A stretch of DNA of 64,000 bases from Zeugodacus cucurbitae. Taxonomy: Eukaryota > Arthropoda > Insecta > Diptera > Tephritidae. The notes beneath the pieces were generated by a model, which saw nothing but the letters and a program-made list of their open reading frames with translations, did no database searches and was not told where the DNA came from. Shown in pieces: positions 25,180-36,140 of this stretch; positions within the stretch are counted from its first letter, which is position 1, and every line of letters starts with the position of its first letter. Where the stretch lies: NCBI RefSeq assembly GCF_028554725.1, contig NC_071668.1, forward strand, positions 74,889,719-74,953,718, read 5' to 3'. Position numbers and translations under genes: made by a program.

Positions 25180-26402
25180 GTCGTCGCAGGAAATTCACTG
25201 AAATAAACCCGCGCAACATGTTGCCGCAACATGCTTGAACGCTAGCAACACAAACCAGCAGCAAATGCATTTTCTGCAAAATCAAACCAGAAGCAAAGCG
25301 ACGCCACGCAACAGCACATTCTCAGCAACAAGTATTGGCAGCAACAAAAACGAAAGTAGAAAGAGGAAAACAAAAGAAAAAAACAACACAAGTGAAAAAG
25401 GCCCACGCGCATATTCCACTTTCTCTCTCTTCTGACCGATGCCGGCGGCAAAAGCAACGCTTCCGACATTTTATTCGCAATTCTACAGGCGTTTTACAAG
25501 CTTTTTCCCACGCGCACTGGCCGCACAGGCGACTGACTGCAGGCGGTCTACAACAACAACAACAAGTTACAACGGCAGAAACCTGAAAGCGGTGATGCGG
25601 CAACAATGCAACAGCTGGCGGTGGTGGGAGCGAACTACTCAGCTCACTGATTGTTGTTGGAGCAAACTACTGAGTTGAGTTGTAGTTGTTGTTATTTTAT
25701 AAAGTTGTTGTTGTTGTAATGGAGTGCTTTACAACACACTCATCATCGCCATCGTCATCATTAGCGGGCAGCAGCTGCGGCTTGAGCCGCATTCATTCAA
25801 GCCGCTTGAAGCCGCAAGCGCGGTGCTTGACCATGCCGCCTGGCTGTTGCTTGTGGTTTCTGTTTGTGCGGCTCAACGCGTTTGAGTCCAGCTGTTGCGG
25901 CGCTTGTATCTTTAACCGCTGCCACCATGGCTACTAACTGATGAGTAAGTAGTCTCAGTCGCCTTCACACCGACAACAACAACTACAACTACTTGTGCAT
26001 CAGCACACAGCGCCGTGTGCTATCAGTGGCGCCACCAACACCTGTGAGCTTAGCGGGCGCACGCTTGCAATTCAGTCGCTTTCAAACTACAGACGTGTGC
26101 GCGCCGCACGCTTCCACAACAGCACGCCTCTTCTCGCACGCTAACTGTCCAACCGAAAGACGTTGGTCGCTTCTGCTTGCAAGCAAAACACTCGGCAACA
26201 GCAACAACAGTGCGTCGTATAAGCCGTACAGCAGCCGCGCCGAGCAAACGAACGAGCGTGCGAGCCAACAAGCAACGAACCACATTGTCGGCGCTAGCAA
26301 TAGCAATAACAACAATCGAGCAGCAACAGCAACAGTAGCAGTGGCAGCGCAGCGCAACAAGCGTCTTTGACTTAAAATTGTTACCAATTGTGAATGTGAA
26401 TT
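25180..26402 (+). promoter_or_regulatory. Promoter-proximal region of the downstream secreted-protein gene
   Basis: Base composition rises sharply relative to the flanks, and CAA/AAC and GTTGTT triplet runs dominate (25550-25570, 25680-25720, 25970-25995, 26300-26340). This is typical of fly promoter and 5' UTR sequence. Open frames such as 25993-26370 are composed of Ser, Asn, Ala and Thr from these triplets and are not called as genes. Confidence 0.45.
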
Positions 26403-26436
26403 TCAGTTGAGCGTCGAACTTTTACCAGTCCAGTTG
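26403..26436 (+). promoter_or_regulatory. Candidate core promoter: Inr TCAGTT with DPE AGTTG at +28
   Basis: TCAGTT at 26403-26408 matches the fly initiator TCAKTY, with A at 26405 as +1. AGTTG at 26432-26436 falls exactly at +28 to +32 and fits the DPE consensus RGWYV. No TATA box lies at -30. Other Inr-like words at 25955 and 26072 lack a DPE at the right spacing. If it is used, the 5' UTR would be about 678 nt without splicing. Confidence 0.35.
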
Positions 26437-27082
26437 ACTAACAAACTTCGTCTGCGTCTGTGGCCGTTGTTAGTCGCTAGTAGCTAGTTGATAGTTGATA
26501 GTCAAGCAAGCAAGCAGCAGTGCATATTCCGTAAATACCAGCGAGTATACGCGCAGTGTTGGCAATCAGTGTCTTCGTAACAGTCAAGCGTGAGCGTGCG
26601 TACAAAGCGGGGTTTTGCGCTTTTATTTATTGTATGCGTTTCTCGTACAACAATAACAACAACTATAAGAAATTATACGATTTGTGCAAGCCAACGACAT
26701 TTTCACGCAGTAAATTGTGCTGCGTACGTAAACTGAATTTAAAAGTTTTCGAAAAGAAGCAATAAAAAATATTTTAAAAATTTATTTTCGAAAATAAACA
26801 CAATAACAACAAAAACAAAAAAAAAACTTTTGTGGAGAAACGGAAAATTGCATGCAAACAGTTACAGTTAGCATTGTGTGCGCGTGTTTCTAATAGAATT
26901 TTACAAAAACAAAAATAAATTTTATTCTTAACAAAAATAAATCGTGCAAAAAAACTCATTTAATTGCAACAACAAACTAAAATTCCGTTTTTGAATTGTT
27001 CAGCGCATTATTTACTCTACTACCCCCTCACCCACTGATTTCCTTGTTTTGTGTGTGTTTGTTTGTGCTTTCCTCGTGCAAC
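26405..27082 (+). other. Probable 5' UTR of the secreted-protein gene
   Basis: The stretch runs from the candidate start site to the ATG. It contains CAA runs and AT-rich spacers and ends with CTCGTGCAAC before ATG, a good fly start context. A longer frame upstream of this ATG (from 26996) starts at TTG and is not used as the start. Confidence 0.35.
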
Positions 27083-27190
27083 ATGAGATTGTTATCGTGC
27101 AATTTGTTGTTGCTGCTGTTGGGTGCATGCTGCCTGCTCACAGGAATCGCCGCCCAAGGATTTAATCCCAATCGTGCTGCAAATGATGTG
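27083..27190 (+). CDS. First coding exon of a secreted/extracellular protein (signal peptide exon, partial gene)
   Basis: The exon encodes 36 codons from ATG, in phase 0, to the donor GATGTG|GTAAGT. The N-terminus MRLLSCN is followed by a run of seven Leu and a hydrophobic core ending GIAA, a clear signal peptide with a cleavage site after AA. The mature protein would start QGFNPNRAANDV. No further exon was recognised in the rest of the window, so the next intron would be at least 36.8 kb. Genes with a lone signal exon and a giant first intron are often extracellular-matrix or cell-surface proteins. In Drosophila the laminin alpha gene wing blister maps to the same chromosomal interval as smi35A, from memory, so it is a candidate; this is untested and the 12 mature residues do not prove it. 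Confidence 0.7.
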
Positions 27191-27704
27191 GTAAGTGAAA
27201 TGCAATCAAACGAAATGAATTCGTCTTAAATGAAAATAGAAATTTTATAGTGCACACACACACACCTACATACAAGCGTTTAGTGCTAAATATAGTTATA
27301 GTAATATCGCCAGGAGCCAGTAGCTTTTCACTTTAATGCATTTGCTTTGTACAAAATTTAATTGGAATACTCATAAAATTTTAATTTATTAAAAAGGCAT
27401 TAAATTGTGTGTGATAACGCCATAGAGAAACAAAAGAGAATTAAAAAATTGAAAAATTTGTGAGTGTTAAAGGACTTGGCATGAGGTGTTTTAAAATTAA
27501 AAATTAATTTTAAGGATATTATTTTATATTTAAAAATAATTCTTTTATGAAAGGATCTCGCTGAAGCATGTTCAATGAATATCTAATACCATGTCATATA
27601 ATTTATTGAAAATAGTTTAAATCATCGTTTAATTATTTTTGAAAATTAAAGTGAAATCAAAGTTAATGTTCCTAAAATTAAAACTTTAAACTATCTTTAA
27701 GGGT

Positions 27705-28450
27705 TAAGTTATACCCAGTTCTCAGTTGCTAGTTAGGAATTTATATCCTTAAACTCGAGTTTATGAAACCACTTGATCGTATATTTAAGAGTTAAAGTCA
27801 ACTACTTTTCTTTAATTCACCAGTTAAAGCAGTTCGTAGTTGTTCATAAACTCAAGGCCTTAAACACACGTTCATTTGATGGCATATTTAAGTGTTAAAA
27901 TCAACTAAACCCTTCTTAAACTCTTTTGTTCAAACAGTTAGTACTTGTTCATAAACTCAACGCCTTAAGCACGAGTTTAGGAAACGTTTGAATCGTATAC
28001 TTAAGAGTTAGGCTTAACTAAACTTACTTTAATAATACAGTTAAAGTAGTTAGTACTTGTTCATAAACTCGACGTCTTAAGCACCAGTTTAGGAAACGTT
28101 TTAATCGTATACTTAAGAGTTAGGCTTAACTAAACTTACTTTAATAATACAGTTAAAGTAGTTAGTAGTTGTACATAGACTCAACATCTCAAACACTTAT
28201 GAAACCTCTCAACTTTTAATTTAAGTGTTAAATTGTTCATAAATTCTTCAAATAGTTATTACTTTTTCGTAAACTCAATACCTTAAACACGAGTTTACAA
28301 AACCTCTTGGTCCCATATTTAAGTGTTAAATTCAACTAAACTCATTTTAAACACGAGTTCATAAAACCACTTCATTGTCTACTTAAGAGTTTAGTTCAAC
28401 TAAACTTTTCATAAACCATTCAGTGAAAGCAGTTGTTCATAAACACAGAG
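27705..28450. repeat. Imperfect tandem array, 112-bp unit
   Basis: The words GTTCATAAACTCAA, CACGAGTTTA and TACTTAAGAGTTAG recur throughout. The best-preserved neighbouring units start at 27941, 28053 and 28165, giving two exact steps of 112 bp. The units at 27.96-28.16 kb differ at only a few positions, while outer units are more diverged. It lies 0.5 kb inside the first intron of the secreted-protein gene. There is no coding potential. Confidence 0.8.
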
Positions 28451-28622
28451 AGACTTAAACTCGAGTTGGTGATACAACTATTAACAATTTTATTAAAAAA
28501 TCCCACTTTTACAATACAATTCAATAGTGAAGATATATTTAATGTTAAATAATAAGATATTTGTCTTTCGCGTGGATAAGTCGTCCACCATAAGTCTCTT
28601 GTCTTAGGATCAACCCATACCG

Positions 28623-28650
28623 TATTAGTCAAAAATGTCTTTGACTAATA
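28623..28650. repeat. Perfect 11-bp inverted repeat
   Basis: TATTAGTCAAA at 28623-28633 and its exact complement TTTGACTAATA at 28640-28650 are separated by AATGTC. It lies just after the 112-bp array. Possible origins are a small hairpin or the end of a degraded inverted-repeat element. Confidence 0.5.
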
Positions 28651-30889
28651 AGACACAAAAACGTATTTTGCTCTAGCCCATGCCAAGCGAACATTCATTT
28701 TGTCTCGTCTTGTTCGGTGTGGGTTGTCACATATGAAGCTATGGGATGTTGTCGTATCAGACAAGAAAAGACGTCTTGATTAATCCTGTGTGCGTTGAGC
28801 CTTAGTTTCATCCTCTAAATATATATGTATACGTTTTTAAAAGTGTTTGAAAATATGTACTTGTGACATATACCTTCTGATATAAAATTTGAACTTGTGG
28901 AACGGAGGCCTGATACACTGTAAATATATATGGATCGCTTAAGGTTTTTACATTGGTGTAATTAATAACTTGATCTACTAAAAGAAATCATCTATAGATG
29001 GTTAGTAACGATGTTTACACCAATACACTTGGAAATAAATAATATAAGCCGGAGACTGATATTTGCTCTAGGATTAGGTCGGTAAATATTTATAATTATT
29101 AACCTAATATTGAGAAGGGATACAAATGCTAAATAACAAGAGTTGTCTCTAATATTTTAACGAAATTATATATTTTATCTAGTTGAATCTGAGAAAAATA
29201 TGCCCATCAGAACAAAAAAATCTCCATATAAGACATATTTCATAACATTAGTCTATAATACGCTCTTTATTGTCACTTCTTTCTGAGAATTCATAAATAT
29301 TCGAAAATATAGAACTGTTTGACTATATGATCTATATATTATATCTAGATCGAATAATCAAACTATGGAGGAACCAACAACCTACATCCTTACAGGGTGC
29401 TATATTGCTTGTGTTGTATACGAGTACATATAGTACCTATAAGTTTCTTTCTTTCTACGCGTTCACTACTTATTTCACCAGTTCTGCAATTCGCTGTATA
29501 TAGCTCACTTATAAGGACCGTAAAAATAAATAAATAGAGCAAATGCAGTCAAATGCAACCTCCTTACAAATATGCGAGTGCTAGAGCGTAGTGGCTGCAT
29601 TCATTTAGCCATTTGTTTCAACTCGAAATGGGAGCTCCTCATTTACTGCCGTTTACGTCTTTTTTTATTTTGCCAATTCTTGCACTCTTTTCTATTTTTT
29701 TTGCATTGCATTTTCGTTTGATGGTATTTTATATAAATTTTATGTTAAGCTGCTGTAGCTTACAAACGCACGTACACGCTTCTTTGAGGGGTGCACTACA
29801 CTCGGGTGTGAGTGTGCTGGGATGGTGTGCGGCGTCGAGTCAAGAATGTGTGCATTTTTAGTGCACTTTCAATAGCATATCTAACGGTGAATGTATACGC
29901 TTGTAAGAGTGTGTTGTGCGAGTATTTATTGATGGAGGACTCGCACTTTTTAGGGTCAATATGTGCATGTGCCTGAGTGTGTATGTGTTTGTGTGTCTCC
30001 TCATAAGCATTCACCGCATACCGGCAGGCTCTACAGCAATGTGGCACACACACATACCACCTGGCAGCCATAAAGGCATTTTCTAAGCACCCAAGCATGC
30101 ATGTGTGCCGCCACTCTTTACTTTACTGGAATTCCTCACTACACACTCAAATACATACAGATATTCCTGTCTTGTCTGTGTGCGAGTAAATTTTTTAGCG
30201 CGCTTACTGGCAGCTCACCGCGCCAATGAATTATGTTGTTATTTACTATAAATCAGTGTAAATAATAATGATAATATGTAAAAATGCAAATTATGCAAAA
30301 AACAGAAAATCTCAGTCGCCACATGTGTATCTCCCTAGAGGGATGTGCTTGCATTACTCATAACTATGTATGAGGTACTGAAAGCCACTTAAGCTATTTT
30401 GTGTTAAGCGCCGCTCAGTGAAGTCTACCAAAATATATGCAAATCAATGACGTTGTATGAGTCGCGCCATTTGTGCGAAAAGAAAGTTGAACCAGAAAAA
30501 TGTTGTTCATGAAATTCTTAACAAAATGTTTAAAGCCACAAGCAATGTGTGTCAAAAGTGTGTTAGAATCACTGTTCTTTTCATTGAAGTGTATGGCTAA
30601 GTGTAGTAACTGTTGCTCGTTGCTTCAAGTTGTTGGTTCGTTTCAAATTCGTTTTCTAGATTAATTTAAGGCACTTGAAACCTTGTTTTATTTGGGGTCA
30701 TGGTCATAAAACACTTTTTCATAAATGACACTCATCTCTCCATACATTTTCCCTGTTCCTCTTCACTCGCACTGACTCCTCCTTAAGATCCCCAAGACTG
30801 TCTTATGGTTAAAGATCGCAAGACAGATCAATGAAATATTATTTGGTATCATCATTTGAAAATTCCAGCAGTATTATTGTCCAATAAAC

Positions 30890-31765
30890 ATCGATATTCG
30901 ATGACATCCGAACCGTTACATAAGTTAATAAATCCCTTCTTGATTGATTCCATATTTGCTGATATGGAATCCGTTTCATAAGTTCATAAATCTCTTGTTG
31001 ATTGATTCCATATTTGCTTCATGGCAGTCGTTTCATTAGTTCATAAATCAGTTGTCTAATGGATTGATCAATATTTGCTGAGATGAGATTCGTTCCATAA
31101 GTTCATAAATCTGCTGTCGATTATCACAGTATTCGATAACAAGCGATCTGTTCCTTAAGTTCATAAAACTCGTTTTGACTGATGAAAGATCTGTAGATAC
31201 CTTAAATGTGGGTTCAAGATCAATGTCTCTTCTCTTTTTCATAAGTTCATAAATCTCTTGTTGATTAATTCCATATTTGCTGACATGGAATTCGTTTCAT
31301 AAGTTTATAAAACAGTTGTAGAATGAGTTAAACAATATTCGAAGCTATGAGATCCGTTTCATAAGTTTATAAATCTGTTGTCGATTGGCACAGTATTCGA
31401 TGACAAGCGACCCGTTCCATAAGTTCATAAATCTCGTTTTGACTGATGAAAGTTCTGTAGATACCTTAAATGTGGGTTCAAGATCAATGTCTCTTCTCTT
31501 TTTCATAAGTTCATAAATCCCTTATTGAAGGATGGAATATTTACTGGCATGCGATGCGTTTCATGAGTTCATAAATCAGTTGTCGAATGAATTGATCAAT
31601 ATTCGATGAGATGAGATCGGTTTCATAAGTTCATAAATCAGTTGTCGAATGAATTGATCAATATTCGCTAAGATGAGATCCGTTCCATAAGTTCATAAAT
31701 CTGCTGTCGATTGGCACAGTATTCGATGACAAGCGATCCGTTCCATAAGTTCATAAATCTAATTT
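30890..31765. repeat. Tandem array of about 14 units (57-62 bp) with a 264-bp higher-order repeat
   Basis: CATAAGTTCATAAAT recurs about 14 times, mostly 57-62 bp apart, with two longer steps of about 87 bp. The block beginning GACTGATGAAAG, which includes AGATACCTTAAATGTGGGTT, occurs at 31177 and again at 31441, a 264-bp higher-order step. Minus-strand frames of single units read QQIYELMERIS, but unit lengths are not multiples of three, so a protein repeat is unlikely. Confidence 0.85.
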
Positions 31766-33789
31766 TCTTCCTTCCTATTTGTTGGTTCAATATTAATGCC
31801 TCTCCTCTTTTTCTCTAAGCATCTATTAAATAATAAACAACTCAATTATCGTTATCTCAATACGATATATTTTCAGTTTATCAAAAGTTATCTTCTTTAA
31901 AAATATTTTTTTGCCTTAACATCGGAAAATGCTAAACGTTTTGGTATGGAATATAGTACCCAATCAATGTGTAGTCTACCGAAAAGGCAATTTGCTTCTT
32001 CAAACAATAGTTAAGGGAACATATGTATTAGCTACTTCAAAAAGTTCCCTCAGAAACTAAACAGTGTCTTCAAACTTCTTCACATTTCATTAGAAACCTA
32101 ACAGTTGGCCGCACTACAGGGCCTCAACCCGTCATCGGTCCGCATATGTCACGCTATAAAAGTTTTACTATTATTATTTCATCGCTATCTGAAAGTATTC
32201 AAAAGGTAGTCGCACTTTGAATGGCGCCTTTAAAAGGTGTCACAGCACCAAACAACAAACAAACAGAAAAATACAAAAATAAAAAAAAGAATTAAAAAAA
32301 TATAAAATAGTAAACGGGAAAATGTCAAAAGCGCGCCATGAATGAAAGAGACGTTACCATAAAAGCCAGATAAAAGATAGACAAGCGGTTATTGCCACAA
32401 ATAGCGGCATAAAGCGGTGGCAGCAGTTATGGGGGCCACTGTCAGCAGAGCTAGTTCATACTGATATTGCACTTATGAGCAGATGTGAAAGAAATAAAAT
32501 AGCGCAGCAAAAAATGTAAATTAAGCGAAAAATAAAATATTAAAAAACATAAATGAAATGTTGTATTGAAGCAGCTAGTGAGTGAGGCCAGCAACAGTCA
32601 AGTAACTATTACATCAATGCAGCAGATGGATGGGTAAACGCGAGCGATATATATATATGTATATATAATATTTGATGAAGCACTTCATAACGACTGCTGC
32701 GCAAACATACGCTTTGCTTCATATAAATATGAATATATATTCAAATATATATATGTGACGAAAAAAAGTCCAAACGCTTTGCATATGCAGCATGACATGA
32801 CACATCTGCCATTGTGCGCTATTTGTATTCACACATATGTGCATACATACATGTATCTGCATTCAAATATTTGCCGCTTTTACTCCTCCGGTTTTGCTCT
32901 CAATTTGCGTTAGCAATTTCCGGTTTTAAATCGCAATCCGCACGCCACACCGTCACTTTTTTTTATATTACAGCATCAAAAACGAACGTTAATCTGCCGC
33001 GCATACACCGCGTCTGCACTGCCATTACTGCTGCTGCACACCGATATGTCGCACATCAGATATTATCGGCGCCGCCAAATTCAAATTTAAATTCCCCATC
33101 TTTGCAAGTAGCGAATGCCGTTAGACACACGTACATACACCCGTGTTATGCGTTGAAAAGAAATCAATTGGTAGCAGATATTCATATTATATATGAATAT
33201 ATATTTAGGGAAGTAAGTATGTGCTTCCCTAGAATCGCATGTGCAGCTTCCTGTTCCTTAGAGCTCATCAAATGGTATCACATATGATTATTTCGGCAAT
33301 AATGCGATGTCTTCAGGGGGTTGAAGACACGATTTTTATACGTAATTTCCTGTTGTTACTTAATTTTTTTTTACTTAAGTAGGGTTATTTACCTTAAATC
33401 CTTGGCTTTTGGCTTTAAGAAGATTTTCGTGATTATTTTAAATTTGATGGAATAAAATATGAAGACAATATGGCAAAGCTTTCCCTAATCACAGTATGAA
33501 TAATTACTCCATTTATTATTATCCAGATTTTGTTATTTAAATACTCGAGAGTTATAGTCGCTTTGAACCGCGTAGTTAGACCCTTACATTTGTGAACTCG
33601 AAACATGCTACATCCCACCAACTTTATTGTCTTTGTAGGACGTTCTATGAGAGTACAACATTTCCGAAATTCCTTTTAGGTTAGAGTCTAAGGAGTCTTC
33701 TGAATACCGTTTAGGGTTGAAACTCATGAACACGCTAAAGCTCCGGGATCTGTTTTAAGCTTAACAATGTGAGAAGATTCTAAAATATA

Positions 33790-34075
33790 TCATACAATAC
33801 TTTTATCGTTAAATTTCAAGAGAATAGACATAAAGACACCTTCTGAACTCGCCAATTGGTTACACCAAGTGAAGCCAGGTCCTTCTCCACCTGGTCCTTC
33901 CATCGGAGTGGAGTGAAATCGAACACTTTCAGAGCTGGAGAACCTTCGTCCATTCGAACAACATGACCTAGCCAGCATAGCCGCTGTCTTTTATTCGCTG
34001 GACTATGTCAATGTCGTCGTATAAATCGTACAGCTCATCATTCCATCGTCTGCGGTATTCGCCGTTGGGAGGGAA
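33790..34075 (-). pseudogene. Degenerate 3' end of a non-LTR retrotransposon reverse-transcriptase ORF
   Basis: The reverse strand reads GEYRRRWNDELYDLYDDIDI and continues VQRIK. After stops and frameshifts it resumes at RWKDQVEKDLASLGVTNWR. This is the characteristic C-terminal text of insect endonuclease/reverse-transcriptase elements (LYDDIDIVQRIK...RWxGHV...RW-DQVE-DL). The intervening GHVVRMD region is present but frameshifted. The clade (RTE/BovB-like or other) cannot be settled from this tail. The RT catalytic domain is absent. Confidence 0.65.
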
Positions 34076-35639
34076 AAACTATAATTTGATATAATAATCG
34101 ATTTTTTTGTGAACCTATTCCGAATTCTATTCCAAAACAATTGTTTATCGAACTCAGGCAAAACGCTGAAAGAAGCCTTATGAAGTCTACGCTTTTTCGA
34201 TATCCAGTCAATAGAAGGAGTAATGATAATGAACCATATACCATTTATAAGAAAAAAGGGTCATAACAATTCTTCTTGTCACAGTTAATCTACAATGGCA
34301 AACTTCTGAAGCATAAAACAACAAAATATAATGTTTTACAACAAAATGGTCTCATCATAGTAATTACGAAAAAATTGTCAGTCGATTGTATAATCATTGC
34401 ACCCAAACTCAAGACACAAATCGCCAGCTGTTTAGCTTAGAGCAATCTTCCTTATCTGCACATATAAATCAATAAAACCAACTAAATTACCTTCACCTTG
34501 AATAGTAATTTCGTGTAAATCAATCAAAAACACGCTTGTCTTGTCAATAGATTACCACAAAAATAACAGTCCAACCAGTCATTAAAACTTAAACGCCCGC
34601 AGATTAAGCGATAAACAATCAACCGTCAGCAGTTGGCAGTGCAAACGATGTCAAGTGTTTGCCTCTACATTGCCGGTGATTGACAAACCATACTTTCAAC
34701 TTAATGTAGCTAAACATAATCAGAAGGGCCAGCGTTGCACAGTCGGGGGTCATGCTGTCGACGCCAATCGATAATTGTGCTGGCTTGTCGTTATGCAATC
34801 GCAGTTAATTTATAATGAAGAGCAATGAGGCGAAGTGCAGCTAAGCTAATAATAACTTTTCATTGATTGAAGAGTGCACTTTGGCGGTTGGTGTTGATTT
34901 TTTCATGGTTTCTTCGCCTAAAAAAATGCAGCTGCTTGGCGGTGGAGTTGAGATTTTTAATTTGTGCATTTTTGATTTTCCACGGCACTAAATGCTAATC
35001 AAGGTAGGGAAATTGAAATTTTACGCCAATTTAATCGTGCAGCGATAACTTGAATTGCACTGCAGTTATTGATTTTTTATAAATATTTTTATTTTTGAGG
35101 TTAGCTCTTGCATATAGTATTAAAGGTACTGCAATTATAGTTCATAATCTTTAACGTAATCTTCTATATTCCATAAAATCTTAAAAAAAATTGCATAAAA
35201 CATTTCAGCGCCTTCGTTTACAGCTTGTAACTGTGCGCATGCGCATTGCTATTTGCTTAGCTTTCGTATGCTTTCTATGCGCAATGACTCGCTCATCGAT
35301 ATTGATGTTCGCTTTTAATGTTTCTTGCCTTGGTAATGATTCTTTGCTTTTGTTGTTGTCATTCTCATACATATGTACTTGTCACACAACTTTATCGTAT
35401 CGATCGCAGTCGCATCGATCGCTTCTTCACTTTAAAAAGGGAAAGTTCGTTGTGATGTGATATTTTTAGTTTTTTTCTAGATTTCTTCATGTTTTTCTTC
35501 CGTTTGCTTTCAATAAATTGGTTCTTCGTTTCTTTTTTTTTGGAACAAAGTCTGTTGTTTCTCAGTTTTCACCTGCTTTTTAAAAGCAATTACTAAAATA
35601 ACTTTCAGGTAATTACGAGTATCATTAGACTCTTGCATT

Positions 35640-36140
35640 TTGTGGATCTTAGGGTTGTCAATTTGCTTAATGAATTATCTCTTGAAACTCTTTTAAGTTC
35701 TTGAATCAATTTTTGGTGTTAAGAAAGCGTTTTTCAAAATAGAAGATTCTTGAATTTGAGAATCTCTATCTAATGGTTCTTCAAATAGAGTTCTTCAAAA
35801 TAGAAGGTTCTTGAATAAATTTTTGGTGTTAAAAAAGTGGTTTAAGTATGTTTTTGCTCACACTTATAGCTTTCCGACTATTACGGCTCGCGAATCGTTC
35901 GTGAACTTAAATTGAACGAAAAGAATTTGGAAATCTCTATCTAAAAGTTCCTCAAATAGAGTTCTTCAAAATAGAAGGTTCTGGAATACATTTTTGGTGT
36001 TTGGAAGACGGTTTATGTGCGTTTCTGTTCATACTCACAGCTCTCTTTTTATTACTCGCGAGTATTTGAAACGGCTCACGAATCGTTCGCGAACTTTATT
36101 TGAACATAAGAGATTTTTGGAATCTCTATCTAAAGGATTA
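35640..36140. repeat. Imperfect 171-189-bp repeats with CG-rich palindromes
   Basis: The phrases TTTTTGGTGTT, TCTTCAAAATAGAAGGTTCT and AATCTCTATCTAA recur. AATCTCTATCTAA starts at 35761, 35932 and 36121 (steps of 171 and 189). Each unit also has a CGAATCGTTCG core. The last unit carries TACTCGCGAGTA (36053-36064) and GTTCGCGAAC (36085-36094), both perfect palindromes. CpG-containing palindromes stand out in this AT-rich setting. Confidence 0.7.

Noticed and set aside
25993..26370. 125-codon + strand open frame
   Set aside because: It lies in the promoter-like island and its composition (Ser/Asn/Ala/Thr) comes from CAA/GCA triplet runs. It starts at a non-ATG codon, and overlapping long frames occur on the minus strand.
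31048..31242. Minus-strand frame over the 60-bp array (QQIYELMERIS-like repeats)
   Set aside because: Unit lengths of 57-62 bp shift the frame from unit to unit, so the protein-like repeats are by-products of a minisatellite.
32814..33287. 157-codon + strand open frame
   Set aside because: It starts at a non-ATG codon, has no recognisable domain and sits in intronic sequence. The length is within reach of chance in a locally less AT-rich stretch.
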